A stretch of 64,000 bases of DNA from Variovorax sp. 54 (GCF_002754375.1 NZ_PEFF01000001.1:248001-312000), one strand, 5' to 3'. Shown: positions 25,369-35,944, numbered from the stretch's first letter. Made by a program: numbers and translations. The notes: generated from the letters alone by a model not told the origin.

Positions 25369-25815
25369 ATGGCTACCAACACCGTTCGTCTGCACCGCGT
25401 GCTGCGCACCTCCCCCGACAAGCTCTACCGCGCCTTCGTGGAGGCCGGCGCCTTCGAGCGCTGGCTGCCGCCCTTCGGCTTCACCGGCAAGGTCCACAGC
25501 ATGGAGCCCGTGGTGGGCGGCGCGTGGCGCATGTCCTTCACCAACTTCAGCACCGGCCACAGCCACTCGTTCGGCGGCAAGTACCTGGAACTCGTGCCCG
25601 GCCGGCGCATTGCCTACGACGCGAGCTTCGACGACGCCAACCTGCCGGGCACGATGAAGACCACCGTGACGCTGACCGCCGTGTCGTGCGGCACGGACAT
25701 CTCCGTCGTGCAGGAGGGCATCCCCGAGGTGATTCCCGCCGAGATGTGCTATCTCGGTTGGCAAGAATCGCTGATTGCGCTGGCCCAGCTGGTCGAGCCG
25801 AACATTCCGGGTTGA
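25369..25815 (+). CDS. SRPBCC (AHSA1-like) domain protein
   Basis: A 148-residue START/Bet v1-like ligand-binding protein of the AHSA1 (activator of Hsp90 ATPase homologue) group. RVLRTSPDKLYRAFVEAGAFERWLPPFGF at the start and the closing EMCYLGWQESLIALAQLVEP are typical. The family binds hydrophobic ligands or acts as stress-related small proteins; bacterial members are often paired with ArsR regulators, but none is next to it here. AAGGAG lies 9 bases before the ATG. Function beyond the fold is unknown. Confidence 0.85.
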   Translation: MATNTVRLHRVLRTSPDKLYRAFVEAGAFERWLPPFGFTGKVHSMEPVVGGAWRMSFTNFSTGHSHSFGGKYLELVPGRRIAYDASFDDANLPGTMKTTVTLTAVSCGTDISVVQEGIPEVIPAEMCYLGWQESLIALAQLVEPNIPG

Positions 25816-25839
25816 GGGCCTGGAACGACGGGCCCGATA

Positions 25840-26043
25840 TCAGGCGGGTTGATCCGGGCTGGCGCCTTCGCCTTCGCCTTCGCTCTTTTCCTCGAGTTTC
25901 TCCTTGACGAGCTCGACGCCCTTGTAGCCCGCCACAGCGGCAGCGGCCTTGCCGAGGAACGAAGCATTCGGATCGACCTTTTCCAGGCCCTCGACGGCAA
26001 CGACGGCGCCAGCGACTTCCTCAAGTGTGTTCAGAATTCCCAT
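25840..26043 (-). CDS. Small hypothetical protein, 67 residues
   Basis: Begins MGILNTLEEVAGAVVAVEGLEKV, has an alanine-rich helix (LGKAAAAVAGYKGVELVKEK) and ends in a very acidic, glycine/glutamate tail (EEKSEGEGEGASPDQPA). No signal peptide, no cysteine. CTGGAG lies 7 bases upstream of the ATG on the minus strand. I do not recognise a family. Two helices and an acidic tail suggest a soluble small helical protein; its role is open. Confidence 0.6.
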   Translation of the reverse strand: MGILNTLEEVAGAVVAVEGLEKVDPNASFLGKAAAAVAGYKGVELVKEKLEEKSEGEGEGASPDQPA

Positions 26044-26239
26044 GATGTGCTCCAGCTCGGGTTGAAACGGAAGGTGATGTGCGTAGAGCGCAGATGATGG
26101 CCGTGAATTCTGAGTCGTGACTGACCGCGGCTGATGTGCGCGCGCGAATGTCAAGGAACCTGAACCACGCACCCTCAGCAGGGCGTCGCCTGAGCAAGCG
26201 CGGTGCGCCGCACCTGAGGTGCCAAGCCGAAGCACCGCT

Positions 26240-26686
26240 TCACTCGCGCCGTGCCTCACACCCGGCAAACCCCTTGAGCCCGGCCAGCTCATCGAGGATG
26301 GGGCACTCGGGACGCTCGTCACCTTCGCAGCAGTGGGCCAGGCGCTCCAGCAGACGCTTCATGTGTGCCAGCTCTTCGATGCGCTGGGCGAGGTCGTCGG
26401 CCCGTTCGAGCGCGACGCGCTTCACATCGAAGCTTGCACGGCGCCCGTCTTGCCACAGGGCGTGCAGCTCGACGACTTCCGGTGTGTCGAAACCCAGCGT
26501 GTGCGCGCGCCGCACGAAGCGCAGCGTCGACACGGCGCGCTCGTCGTAGCGGCCGGCGTGCGCCGTGTCGTCGAGCAGTCCGAGCGATTCGCAGTCGCTC
26601 AGCAGCTGCGCGGACGCGCCCGAACGCGCAATGACGTCTGCAAGAGACAAGCGCGCTGCAACCGCCGGCGCCGTGGAATGTTCCAT
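26240..26686 (-). CDS. MerR-family copper-type regulator with an atypical DNA-binding helix
   Basis: A 148-residue regulator of the CueR type. The C-terminal sensor part is intact: Ser85 in GRRASFDVKR at the CueR Ser77 position, and the metal loop CCEGDERPECPIL with Cys119/120 and Cys128, which fits Cu(I)/Ag(I). The N-terminal winged helix is odd: where MerR proteins have R-Y-Y-E, this one has S-D-C-E (LLSDCESLGLL, residues 28-38). AAGGAG precedes the ATG. It is divergent from a copper-chaperone gene and lies beside two 19-bp-spacer MerR-type promoters, one apparently its own. Confidence 0.8.
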   Translation of the reverse strand: MEHSTAPAVAARLSLADVIARSGASAQLLSDCESLGLLDDTAHAGRYDERAVSTLRFVRRAHTLGFDTPEVVELHALWQDGRRASFDVKRVALERADDLAQRIEELAHMKRLLERLAHCCEGDERPECPILDELAGLKGFAGCEARRE

Positions 26687-26713
26687 GGAGTTCTCCTTCG
26701 AGTCAAAGCGCGA

Positions 26714-26744
26714 AGTCTCAACCTTCACACCATGGAAGAGTCAA
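26714..26744 (-). promoter_or_regulatory. MerR-type promoter/operator for the regulator gene
   Basis: On the minus strand TTGACT (26744-26739), a 19-bp spacer containing the dyad CTTCCATGGTGTGAAGG, then GAGACT (26719-26714). The over-long 19-bp spacer is the signature of promoters twisted into activity by MerR proteins. The dyad core ACCTTCACAC-ATGG-AAG recurs before the chaperone gene. Confidence 0.65.
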
Positions 26745-26796
26745 AGCCGAGCAACCGCATGACCTTGGCGCGGCAGGGGTCAGGCGTTCACCGCGC

Positions 26797-26827
26797 TTGA
26801 CCTTCACACGATGGCAAGCTTGACACT
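26797..26827 (+). promoter_or_regulatory. MerR-type promoter/operator for the copper-chaperone gene
   Basis: TTGACC, a 19-bp spacer (TTCACACGATGGCAAGCTT) and GACACT. The dyad ACCTTCACACGATGGCAAG is close to the CueR box. It lies 31 bp upstream of the chaperone ATG, with GAAAGGA as ribosome-binding site. Confidence 0.7.
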
Positions 26828-26857
26828 GAGCGTCACTCTTTTGAAAGGACGACTCTC

Positions 26858-27061
26858 ATGCAAGCGTTTGAAATCCAGTCGATGACCTGCGGCAGCTGCG
26901 CCGGCCGCATCACCCGGGCCATCAAAGACTTGGACCCGCAGGCCAGGCTCGAGGTGGACGTGAAGCAAAGAACGGTGCGCATCGACACCACCGAAGACCG
27001 CCCCTCGCTGGTGGCGGCGTTGACGGAAGCCGGCTATCCGCCGAGCCCTTCCGTCAGCTGA
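26858..27061 (+). CDS. Heavy-metal-associated (HMA) domain copper chaperone
   Basis: A 67-residue single HMA domain. The metal-binding motif MTCGSCAGRI has Cys11 and Cys14, and LVAALTEAGYPP closes the ferredoxin-like fold. It would bind Cu(I) in the cytoplasm and pass it to an efflux ATPase or sensor; no copper ATPase gene is in this window. The upstream MerR-type promoter and the divergent CueR-like regulator indicate metal induction. It resembles CopZ; the partner protein is unknown. Confidence 0.88.
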   Translation: MQAFEIQSMTCGSCAGRITRAIKDLDPQARLEVDVKQRTVRIDTTEDRPSLVAALTEAGYPPSPSVS

Positions 27062-27074
27062 GCACGGCCTGCGC

Positions 27075-27097
27075 GCGAACCGGGTTGCCCGGTTCGC
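27075..27097. terminator. Bidirectional hairpin between convergent genes
   Basis: A perfect 10-bp stem GCGAACCGGG/CCCGGTTCGC with loop TTG, 13 bp after the chaperone stop and 9 bp before the end of the convergent esterase gene. Very stable and well placed; no strong T-run. Confidence 0.6.
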
Positions 27098-27106
27098 CGC
27101 CAGGTC

Positions 27107-27976
27107 TTACTTGAAGATCCGCACGATCGCGTCGTCGAACGCGAGCACGTCCGTGCCCACGTGCGTGGAGTTGAACTCCGTGTCGATGAGCTGCAGCCCG
27201 ACATAGCCCCGCTCGGACATCCGCTTGTACATCGCCTTCACCGGCACTTCGTTGCAGCCGCTCGCGCAGTGCGCCAGGATCAGCGTCACGGGCAACGGCC
27301 GGCCAGCCAGCGCGTCGAACATCTTCTTTTCGAGGGCGTTGTTCTCAGCCTCCTGCTGCCAGAAGGCGGCCTCGATGGAAATGAAGTACGAGAAGACGAG
27401 GTTGTCGGGCGCCTCCAGGAACAGCGCCGTGGCCGCGAGGTTGCCGCTGGTCGACAGCCCCGTGAGCATGCGTTTCTTCGGGTCGGCGCGGTACTTCGAT
27501 TCGATGTACGGCACCAGGTCCTTCGTGAGGAAGGTGTGGTACGGGTTGGCGCCCGGAAAGTTGTAGTCCTCCTGCCGGCGCGCGGTGTTGCCGATGCCCA
27601 CGAGGATGGCCTTGGTGCCGCGCTTGATCAGCACGTTCTTGAGATTCGTGAAGCGCGTGTCGGGCAGGCCGTTGGTCGCGTCGCCGTCGAAGGCATAGAT
27701 GATCGGCACGGCATCGGTGCTGCTGTCGTAGGCCGCCGGAATGAACACCTCGAACGGGTAGCGCACGTTGTTGACGCTCGACGTCAGCGTGTCCGACACC
27801 ACCCGGCCACTGGCCGAAGGCGGTGGCTGCACAGGGGCCACGCCGGTCGGCGGCAGGATCGGCACACCGCCCCCGCCACCTCCTCCGCCCCCACCGCCGC
27901 CGCATGCGGCAACGGCCGCAATCAGCACAAAGCCACCCATCACCGCGAGCGCGCGGCGAAGCCATTCCTGTCTCAT
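27107..27976 (-). CDS. Lipoprotein esterase-like alpha/beta hydrolase
   Basis: A 289-residue lipoprotein. The signal ends AVAAC with Cys25, then a run of twelve glycines and a Pro-rich linker, so the domain is tethered in the envelope. The fold resembles the esterase D/enterobactin esterase-like group: FEVFIPAAYDSSTD, VPIIYAFDGDA, a probable nucleophile loop MLTGLSTSGNLAAT, and a late STHVGT that may hold the catalytic His. The nucleophile loop reads GLSTSG, not the canonical GxSxG, so activity needs proof. The start is the ATG giving MRQEWLRRA; an upstream in-frame ATG would place 38 charged residues before the signal. Confidence 0.78.
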   Translation of the reverse strand: MRQEWLRRALAVMGGFVLIAAVAACGGGGGGGGGGGGVPILPPTGVAPVQPPPSASGRVVSDTLTSSVNNVRYPFEVFIPAAYDSSTDAVPIIYAFDGDATNGLPDTRFTNLKNVLIKRGTKAILVGIGNTARRQEDYNFPGANPYHTFLTKDLVPYIESKYRADPKKRMLTGLSTSGNLAATALFLEAPDNLVFSYFISIEAAFWQQEAENNALEKKMFDALAGRPLPVTLILAHCASGCNEVPVKAMYKRMSERGYVGLQLIDTEFNSTHVGTDVLAFDDAIVRIFK

Positions 27977-28338
27977 GTCGTGGTTCCTCGTTCCCCGGTG
28001 CCAATTGCACCGCTCGGGATACTCAGGGCTGGGCACAAGGGCGTCAATGTCGCTATCCGATTCGCATCTCGCAGTTAATTCGTTCGTTTTCAACGCGCCC
28101 GACCCCGCCCAAGGGATGAAAAGACAACATCAGGGTAATCCCTGAACGCCGCGCGCCAACGGCTCCGAACGCGCCGCCCCGCAAGGGAAACACGCCCGAT
28201 CACGCGCTCGCCAAAGCCCCTCGCTCCTGGCCCGCTACTTGCGATATCGATCGGAAATGACAGAAAATTTTCATATCTGTCATATATTTGTAAACCGATT
28301 TTCATCACCCGCACCCACCCAGGTGCATCGCCCGCCCC
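27977..28338. other. Divergent intergenic region, 362 bp
   Basis: No gene is supported here. The half next to the esterase gene is GC-rich without clear signals. The half next to the RpiR regulator becomes strikingly AT-rich (about 28250-28305) and holds the dyad listed at 28257-28283 and CATATATTTG, a plausible promoter region for the peptide operon. Confidence 0.6.
28257..28283. promoter_or_regulatory. Candidate RpiR-type operator upstream of the peptide operon
   Basis: ATGACAG and CTGTCAT are a perfect 7-bp inverted repeat around a 13-bp centre that itself contains the 10-bp palindrome GAAAATTTTC (28263-28272). It lies 56 bp before the regulator start, in an AT-rich patch typical of an operator-promoter. 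Confidence 0.6.
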
Positions 28339-29313
28339 ATGAGCACCAACGTCGACACCCCAGGCACCACCGTGGCCCAGCGCATTGCGCAGGCGCTGCC
28401 GCGGCTGACGCGTTCGCACCGGCAGGTGGCCGACTTCGTGCTCGAGCACCCGCTGCAGGTCGCGACGCTGCCCATCGATGAGCTCGCCGCCGCAGCAGGC
28501 GTGTCGGTCGCCACGGCCAACCGCTTTGCGCGGGCGCTGGACTTCGACGGCTACGCCGCCTTCCGCGCCGAGCTCGTGCGCGGCTTCGAGTCGCTGGTGG
28601 CGCCGGTCGAGCGGCTGCGCGGCAACCTGGAGCACCCCACCACGGTGGCCGAGGTGTTCGCCACGGCGCTCGACGAAAGCCGCCGCAACATCGAAGCGAC
28701 GCGCCAGTCGCTGGACTACGCCGCCTGCGAGGCTGCGGTGCAGCGCATCCTGAAGGCGCGCTCGATCTACATCGGCGGCTTCGGCGCCAGCGCCTGGCTT
28801 GCGGGGTTGCTGCAGCACGGGCTCGACGGTTCGTGCAACGACGTGCGCATGCTCTCCAGCGTGAGCGGCGTGACGCACTCGGCGCGCTCGCTGATGCACT
28901 CGGGCCCGCAGGACCTGTTCATCGGCCTCACCTTTCCGCGCTACCTCACCGACACGGTGGCGCTTGCGCAGATTGCGCGCAGCCAGGGTTGCGCGGTGCT
29001 CGCGCTGACCGACCGCCCCAGCTCCCCGATCGCGCCGCTGGCCGACGTGGTGCTCTATTGCCAGACCGAAACCAGCTACCGCCCCAACTGCGAGACCAGC
29101 GTGCTCGCGCTGATCGAGGCACTGACCAGCGCGGTCGCCCTGCGCGCGCCCGGCGCGGCGCAGTCGGCCGGCCGCATCCTGCAGGCGGTGCGCCCGTGGC
29201 TGCACGGCGGGCTGGGCCAGGGCCATGCGCGCGGCCAGGTCTCGATGCCTCCCCTCCTCCCCGCCGCCGTCGCTTCCGACGCCGGCAAGAAAAAGAAGAA
29301 AGCTTCCCGATGA
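28339..29313 (+). CDS. MurR/RpiR-family transcriptional regulator
   Basis: A 324-residue regulator. The N-terminal RpiR helix-turn-helix (LTRSHRQVADFVLEHP, then TLPIDELAAAAGVSVATANRFARAL) is followed by a SIS phosphosugar-type domain (SIYIGGFGASAWLAG, then AQIARSQGCAVLALTDRPSSP). The C-terminus is a lysine-rich tail GKKKKKASR. Its stop overlaps the iaaA start as ATGA, making it the first gene of the peptide operon and its likely repressor. SIS domains usually sense sugar phosphates, so a cell-wall-derived aminosugar or muropeptide signal is possible; this is inference. Confidence 0.9.
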   Translation: MSTNVDTPGTTVAQRIAQALPRLTRSHRQVADFVLEHPLQVATLPIDELAAAAGVSVATANRFARALDFDGYAAFRAELVRGFESLVAPVERLRGNLEHPTTVAEVFATALDESRRNIEATRQSLDYAACEAAVQRILKARSIYIGGFGASAWLAGLLQHGLDGSCNDVRMLSSVSGVTHSARSLMHSGPQDLFIGLTFPRYLTDTVALAQIARSQGCAVLALTDRPSSPIAPLADVVLYCQTETSYRPNCETSVLALIEALTSAVALRAPGAAQSAGRILQAVRPWLHGGLGQGHARGQVSMPPLLPAAVASDAGKKKKKASR

Positions 29314-30269
29314 AGAACGTCACGCCCGTCATCGCCATCCACGGCGGCGCCGGCACCATCAGCGCCTCGACCACCAACCCCGAGCAGGCGCAGGCGTACC
29401 ACGACGCGCTGCAGACCATCGTGCGCGCCGCGCAGGCCGCGCTGCTCAAGGGCATGTCGGCGCTCGACGCCACCTGCCTCGCGGTCGAGATGCTCGAAGA
29501 CTGCCCGCTCTTCAATGCCGGCTACGGCGCGGTGTTCACGCACGAAGAAACGCACGAGCTCGACGCGGCTGTGATGGACGGCGCCACGCTCGCGGCCGGC
29601 GCCATTGCTGGCGTGAGCCACGTGCGCCGCCCCGTGCGCGCCGCGCGTGCCGTGCTCGAAGACGGCGCCCATGTGCTGCTGGCCGGCGCGGGCGCAGAAG
29701 CCTTCGCACGCGACCGTGGGCTGGAGATGGTCGAACCCTTCTTCTTCTCGACCGACGCACGCCGCCAGCAGCTGTACCGCGTGCGCGACACGGGCCGCGT
29801 GGTCACCGACCACGAAGGCGCCGCCATGACCAAGCCGCCGCTGGACGAAGACAAGAAGTTCGGCACCGTCGGCGCGGTCGCACTCGACATTCACGGCCAC
29901 CTGGCCGCCGCCACCTCGACCGGCGGCATGACCAACAAGCGCGTCGGCCGCGTCGGCGATTCGCCGCTCATCGGTTCGGGCACGTATGCCGACGACCGCA
30001 CCGCCGCCATCTCGTGCACCGGCAGCGGCGAAATGTTCATCCGCGTCGCGGCCGCCCACGACATCTGCGCGCGCATGGCCTACGGCGGCGCCACGCTCGA
30101 AGCGGCCACGCACGCCGTGGTGCACGGGTCGCTGCCCGCCATCGGCGGCACCGGCGGGCTGATCGCCGTCGACCGCCACGGCAACCTGAGCCTGGCCTTC
30201 AACACCGAAGGCATGTACCGCGGCCACGCGCGCGGCGATGAAGCCCCGGTGACGGCCATCTTCGCCTGA
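29310..30269 (+). CDS. iaaA: Isoaspartyl peptidase / L-asparaginase
   Basis: A 319-residue Ntn-hydrolase precursor. It cleaves itself before the catalytic Thr186 in [12 protein letters not shown] to give alpha and beta subunits; substrate binding involves [22 protein letters not shown] and [26 protein letters not shown] is the family opening. It hydrolyses beta-aspartyl (isoaspartyl) dipeptides and has some asparaginase activity. As in E. coli, it is joined to gsiABCD, so imported peptides can be cut at once. The 32-bp gap to gsiA and the ATGA overlap with the regulator show one operon. Confidence 0.93.
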   Translation: MKNVTPVIAIHGGAGTISASTTNPEQAQAYHDALQTIVRAAQAALLKGMSALDATCLAVEMLEDCPLFNAGYGAVFTHEETHELDAAVMDGATLAAGAIAGVSHVRRPVRAARAVLEDGAHVLLAGAGAEAFARDRGLEMVEPFFFSTDARRQQLYRVRDTGRVVTDHEGAAMTKPPLDEDKKFGTVGAVALDIHGHLAAATSTGGMTNKRVGRVGDSPLIGSGTYADDRTAAISCTGSGEMFIRVAAAHDICARMAYGGATLEAATHAVVHGSLPAIGGTGGLIAVDRHGNLSLAFNTEGMYRGHARGDEAPVTAIFA

Positions 30270-30301
30270 CGCACACGCCCCACTTTTCTCCCGCACCCGC
30301 C

Positions 30302-32191
<1,890 letters not shown>

Positions 32192-32287
32192 GGCTTGACG
32201 CCATCGGCGGCGCCTTCCGAATCCGAACCGTTTTTTTTCACCCGCAGGCCCCCTGCATTTTTTCCACGAACCGACTGGAGTTCTTCC

Positions 32288-33841
32288 ATGAAGCAATCTT
32301 CTTCCTCCCTGCGCTGGGCATCCGCACTGCTGGGCCTGGCCGCGCTCGCCGCCTCGGGCTCGGCACTGGCTGCCAAAGACGTGGTGCTGGCCATCGGCTA
32401 CCAGCCGGAAACGCTGGACCCGTACAACACCAACACGACCATCACCACGGCCGTGACCAAGACCTTCTATGAAGGCCTGTTCCAGTTCGACAAGGACCTG
32501 AAGGTCCAGAACGTGCTCGCCGAGGGCTACGAAGTCTCGAAGGACGGCCTGGTCTACACGATCAAGCTGCGCAGCGGCGTCAAGTTCCACGACGGCACCG
32601 ACTTCAACGCCGAAGCCGTGAAGGTCACGCTCGACCGCGTGCTGAACCAGGACAACAAGCTGCTGCGCTACAACCAGTTCAACCGCGTCGGCAAGGTCGA
32701 AGCGCTGAACCCGACCACCGTGCGCATCACGCTGAAGGAGCCCTTCGGCCCCTTCATCAACTCGCTGGCCCACGCCTCGGCCGCCATGATCTCGCCCACT
32801 GCGCTGAAGAAATGGGGCAACAAGGACATCGCGTTCCACCCCGTGGGCACCGGCCCCTTCGAGTTCGTCGAGTGGAAGCAGACCGACGCCGTCAAGGCCA
32901 AGAAGTTCGACGGCTACTGGAAGAAGGGCTTCCCGAAGGTCGACAACCTGCAATGGAAACCGGTGCTCGAGAACAACACGCGCGCCGCGATGCTGCAGAC
33001 CGGCGAAGCCGACTTTGCCTTCCCCATTCCCTACGAGCAGGCCGAGCTGCTGAAGAAGAGCGACAAGCTCGAAGTGGTGGCATCGCCCTCGATCATCACG
33101 CGCTTCCTGGCCTTCAACATGCTGCAAAAGCCGTATGACAACCCGAAGGTGCGCGAAGCCATCGGCTACGCCATCAACAAGGAAGCGTTGTCGAAGGTGG
33201 CCTTCGGTGGCTACGCCTTCCCCGCACAGGGCGTGATGCCCCAGGGCGTGAAGTTCGCCGAGAAGATGGCGCCCATTCCCTACGACGTGAAGAAGGCCAA
33301 GGCCCTGCTGGCCGAAGCCGGCTACCCGAACGGCTTCGAGTCGGTGCTGTGGAGCGCCTACAACAACACGACCAGCCAGAAGACGATCCAGTTCGTGCAG
33401 CAGCAGCTCGCACAGGTGGGCATCAAGCTGCAGGTGCAGGCGCTCGAAGTGGGCCAGCGCACCGAGATGGTCGATGCCTGGCCCGATCCGAAGACGGCCA
33501 AGGTCCGCATGTACTACACGGGCTGGTCGTCGTCGACCGGTGAAGCCGACTGGGGCCTGCGCCCGCTGTTCGCTTCGGAGTCGTGGGCACCGAAGCTCAA
33601 CAACATGTCGTTCTACAAGAGCGACGTGGTCGACAACGCGATCGCCAAGGCACTGATCACCGTGGACGACAAGGAAAAGGCCGCGCTGTACAAGACCGCG
33701 CAGGACGAGATCCGCAAGGACCTGCCGCGCGTGCCGCTGGTTACCGAGCAGAACCTGTCGGCGCACGCCAAGCGCCTGTCGGGTGTGTTCGTGATGCCCG
33801 ACGCGAACATCAACATCGACGCCATGTCGGTGTCTAACTAA
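32288..33841 (+). CDS. gsiB: Glutathione/peptide ABC transporter substrate-binding protein GsiB
   Basis: A 517-residue periplasmic receptor of the DppA/OppA/GsiB family. Signal peptide ends GSALAAKDVV; then LDPYNTNTTITTAVTKTFYEGLFQFD and LRSGVKFHDGTDFNAEAV are the standard opening of the family, with NNTTSQKTIQFVQQQLAQVG and AWPDPKTAKVRMYYTGW later. The closest match to recall is GsiB, supported by iaaA and the double ATPase next door; dipeptide specificity is possible. The 96-bp gap before it carries a short duplicated end of gsiA (32169-32191 and 32198-32220). A hairpin repeat follows the stop. Confidence 0.9.
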   Translation: MKQSSSSLRWASALLGLAALAASGSALAAKDVVLAIGYQPETLDPYNTNTTITTAVTKTFYEGLFQFDKDLKVQNVLAEGYEVSKDGLVYTIKLRSGVKFHDGTDFNAEAVKVTLDRVLNQDNKLLRYNQFNRVGKVEALNPTTVRITLKEPFGPFINSLAHASAAMISPTALKKWGNKDIAFHPVGTGPFEFVEWKQTDAVKAKKFDGYWKKGFPKVDNLQWKPVLENNTRAAMLQTGEADFAFPIPYEQAELLKKSDKLEVVASPSIITRFLAFNMLQKPYDNPKVREAIGYAINKEALSKVAFGGYAFPAQGVMPQGVKFAEKMAPIPYDVKKAKALLAEAGYPNGFESVLWSAYNNTTSQKTIQFVQQQLAQVGIKLQVQALEVGQRTEMVDAWPDPKTAKVRMYYTGWSSSTGEADWGLRPLFASESWAPKLNNMSFYKSDVVDNAIAKALITVDDKEKAALYKTAQDEIRKDLPRVPLVTEQNLSAHAKRLSGVFVMPDANINIDAMSVSN

Positions 33842-33842
33842 G

Positions 33843-33937
33843 ACCTCCCCCAGGCTTCGCGCACTTCGTGTCGCTACGCCAACCCCCTCACCGGGGGCAA
33901 CACCAGCGGCCCGGCAAAGCCGGTTCCGCGGTGTTCC
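33843..33937 (+). repeat. 95-bp structured intergenic repeat, copy 1
   Basis: Begins 1 bp after the gsiB stop. It can form three hairpins: GGCTTCGCGCAC with GTGTCGCTACGCC (loop TTC), CCCC/GGGG (loop TCACC-like), and CCGGC/GCCGG (loop AAA). Copy 2 (34887-34981) differs at only two positions, and those two keep one base pair, T-A here and A-T there. Probably a multicopy extragenic palindromic element that stabilises or punctuates the mRNA between gsiB and gsiC. Confidence 0.8.
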
Positions 33938-33966
33938 CCGAATGAGGATTTGACTGCCCGCACCCC

Positions 33967-34887
33967 ATGCTGAACTACTTTCTCAAACGACTGTTGGGCC
34001 TGATCCCGACACTGCTCATCGTGGCAGTGCTGGTGTTCCTGTTCGTCCACATGCTCCCCGGCGACCCGGCGCGCCTTGCCGCCGGCCAGGATGCCGACGA
34101 GCAGACCGTGGCCATGGTGCGCGCGGACCTCGGGCTCGACAAGCCGCTGCCGCAGCAGTTCGTGAGCTTCTTCACCCACATGGTGCAAGGCGACTTCGGC
34201 ACCTCGATCCGCACGCGGCGGCCGGTGTCGACGGAGATTGCCGAGCGCTTTTTCCCGACGGTGATGCTGACCATCACCAGCATGGTGTGGGCGGTGATTT
34301 TCGGCATGGGCATCGGCATCGTGTCGGCCGTGTTCCGCAACCAATGGCCCGACCGCATCGGCATGACGCTGGCGGTGTCGGGCATCTCATTCCCCGCATT
34401 TGCATTGGGCATGCTGCTCATGCAGATCTTCTCGGTGCAGCTCGGCTGGCTGCCCACGGTGGGCGCCGCGACCTGGCAGCACTACATCCTGCCCTCGATC
34501 ACGTTGGGCGCGGCGGTGGCCGCCGTGATGGCCCGCTTCACGCGCGCCTCGTTCGTCGAAGTGATCCAGGAAGACTTTGTGCGCACCGCACGCGCCAAGG
34601 GCGTGCGCGAGCGCACGGTGATCATCAAGCACTGCCTGCGCAACGCGCTGATTCCGGTGGTCACGATGATGGGCCTGCAGTTCGGCTTTCTGCTGGGCGG
34701 CTCGATTCTTGTGGAGGCGGTGTTCAACTGGCCCGGCCTGGGCCGCCTGCTGGTCGACGCCGTGCAGATGCGCGACTACCCCGTGATCCAGACGCTGGTG
34801 CTGCTCTTCTCGCTCGAATTCATCCTGATCAACCTCGTGGTCGATGTGCTGTACGGCTACATCAACCCGACCATCCGCTACAAATGA
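33967..34887 (+). CDS. gsiC: Glutathione/peptide ABC transporter permease GsiC
   Basis: A 306-residue permease of the DppB/OppB/GsiC group. It starts [26 protein letters not shown], the usual first helix, then [15 protein letters not shown] and [15 protein letters not shown]. Six membrane segments are apparent, and [29 protein letters not shown] is the coupling loop. It pairs with GsiD in the membrane. It is flanked on both sides by copies of the 95-bp structured repeat; the second copy begins at the last base of its stop codon. Confidence 0.92.
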   Translation: MLNYFLKRLLGLIPTLLIVAVLVFLFVHMLPGDPARLAAGQDADEQTVAMVRADLGLDKPLPQQFVSFFTHMVQGDFGTSIRTRRPVSTEIAERFFPTVMLTITSMVWAVIFGMGIGIVSAVFRNQWPDRIGMTLAVSGISFPAFALGMLLMQIFSVQLGWLPTVGAATWQHYILPSITLGAAVAAVMARFTRASFVEVIQEDFVRTARAKGVRERTVIIKHCLRNALIPVVTMMGLQFGFLLGGSILVEAVFNWPGLGRLLVDAVQMRDYPVIQTLVLLFSLEFILINLVVDVLYGYINPTIRYK

Positions 34888-34981
34888 CCTCCCCCAGGCT
34901 ACGCGCACTTCGTGTCGCTTCGCCAACCCCCTCACCGGGGGCAACACCAGCGGCCCGGCAAAGCCGGTTCCGCGGTGTTCC
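34887..34981 (+). repeat. 95-bp structured intergenic repeat, copy 2
   Basis: Starts on the last base of the gsiC stop and ends 27 bp before gsiD. 93 of 95 positions match copy 1. The two differences (GGCTACG here for GGCTTCG, and CGCTTCGCC for CGCTACGCC) fall opposite each other in the first hairpin and preserve the pair, which argues that the RNA or DNA fold matters. Confidence 0.8.
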
Positions 34982-35008
34982 ACGAAAAAGCCGCAACGAG
35001 CGACTGTT

Positions 35009-35926
35009 ATGACTCAAGCTTCCGCCGAATCCATCGTTCCTCTTTCTCCCGTGGCCGTGGTGCAAACCGCGGGCAAGGTCCGCACGCCCTGGGGCGAGTG
35101 CTGGCGCCGCTTCAAGAAGCAGCCCGTGGGCATCGTCGCGGCCATCTTCGTGGGGCTGCTGGTGTTCATTGCGGTGTTCGCACCGTGGATCGTGCCCTTC
35201 GACCCCGAGAATTTCTTCGACTACGACATGCTGAACAGCGGGCCCTCGGCCACGCACTGGTTCGGCGTCGATCCGCTGGGCCGCGACATCTTCAGCCGCA
35301 TCCTGGCGGGCACGCGCATCTCGCTGGCGGCCGGCTTTCTGTCGGTACTGGTGGGCGGCTTCATCGGCACGGCCTTCGGCCTGCTGGCGGGCTACTACGA
35401 AGGCTGGTGGGACCGCATCGTGATGCGCATCTCGGACGTGCTGTTCGCCTTCCCCGGCATCCTGCTGGCGCTGGGCGTGGTGGCCATTCTGGGCAGCAGC
35501 ATGACCAACGTGGTGGTGGCGGTGTCGGTGTTCAGCGTGCCGGCCTTTGCGCGCCTGGTGCGCGGCAACACGCTGGTGCTCAAGCAGCAGACCTACATCG
35601 AGGCCGAGCGCAGCATCGGCGCGTCGGACTGGACCATCATCGTGCGGCACATCCTGCCGGGCACGATCTCGTCGATCGTCGTGTACTTCTCGATGCGCGT
35701 GGGCACCTCGATCATCACGGCGGCCAGCCTGTCGTTCCTGGGCATGGGCGCGCAGCCGCCGACGCCCGAGTGGGGCGCAATGCTCAACGAAGCCCGCGCC
35801 GACATGGTGACCTCGCCGCACGTGGCGCTGTTCCCCAGCCTGGCCATCTTCTTCACCGTGCTGGCCTTCAACCTGCTGGGCGACGCCCTGCGCGACGCGC
35901 TCGATCCGAAGATCGACCGCCAGTAA
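35009..35926 (+). CDS. gsiD: Glutathione/peptide ABC transporter permease GsiD
   Basis: A 305-residue permease of the DppC/OppC/GsiD group. An extended cytoplasmic N-terminus (about 45 residues, with [20 protein letters not shown]) precedes the first helix. [25 protein letters not shown] is a near-universal motif of this subunit, and [23 protein letters not shown] is the coupling loop. It works as a heterodimer with GsiC. It lies 18 bp before the DmpA-like peptidase gene, consistent with one transcript. Confidence 0.92.
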   Translation: MTQASAESIVPLSPVAVVQTAGKVRTPWGECWRRFKKQPVGIVAAIFVGLLVFIAVFAPWIVPFDPENFFDYDMLNSGPSATHWFGVDPLGRDIFSRILAGTRISLAAGFLSVLVGGFIGTAFGLLAGYYEGWWDRIVMRISDVLFAFPGILLALGVVAILGSSMTNVVVAVSVFSVPAFARLVRGNTLVLKQQTYIEAERSIGASDWTIIVRHILPGTISSIVVYFSMRVGTSIITAASLSFLGMGAQPPTPEWGAMLNEARADMVTSPHVALFPSLAIFFTVLAFNLLGDALRDALDPKIDRQ

Positions 35927-35944
35927 GTTCTTCGTTCTCTCTTC

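Noticed and set aside
27850..27905. GC-only tract in the esterase gene as a sequence error or structural element
   Set aside because: It stays in frame and encodes a polyglycine/proline linker after a lipobox, as in the other lipoprotein at 10374.
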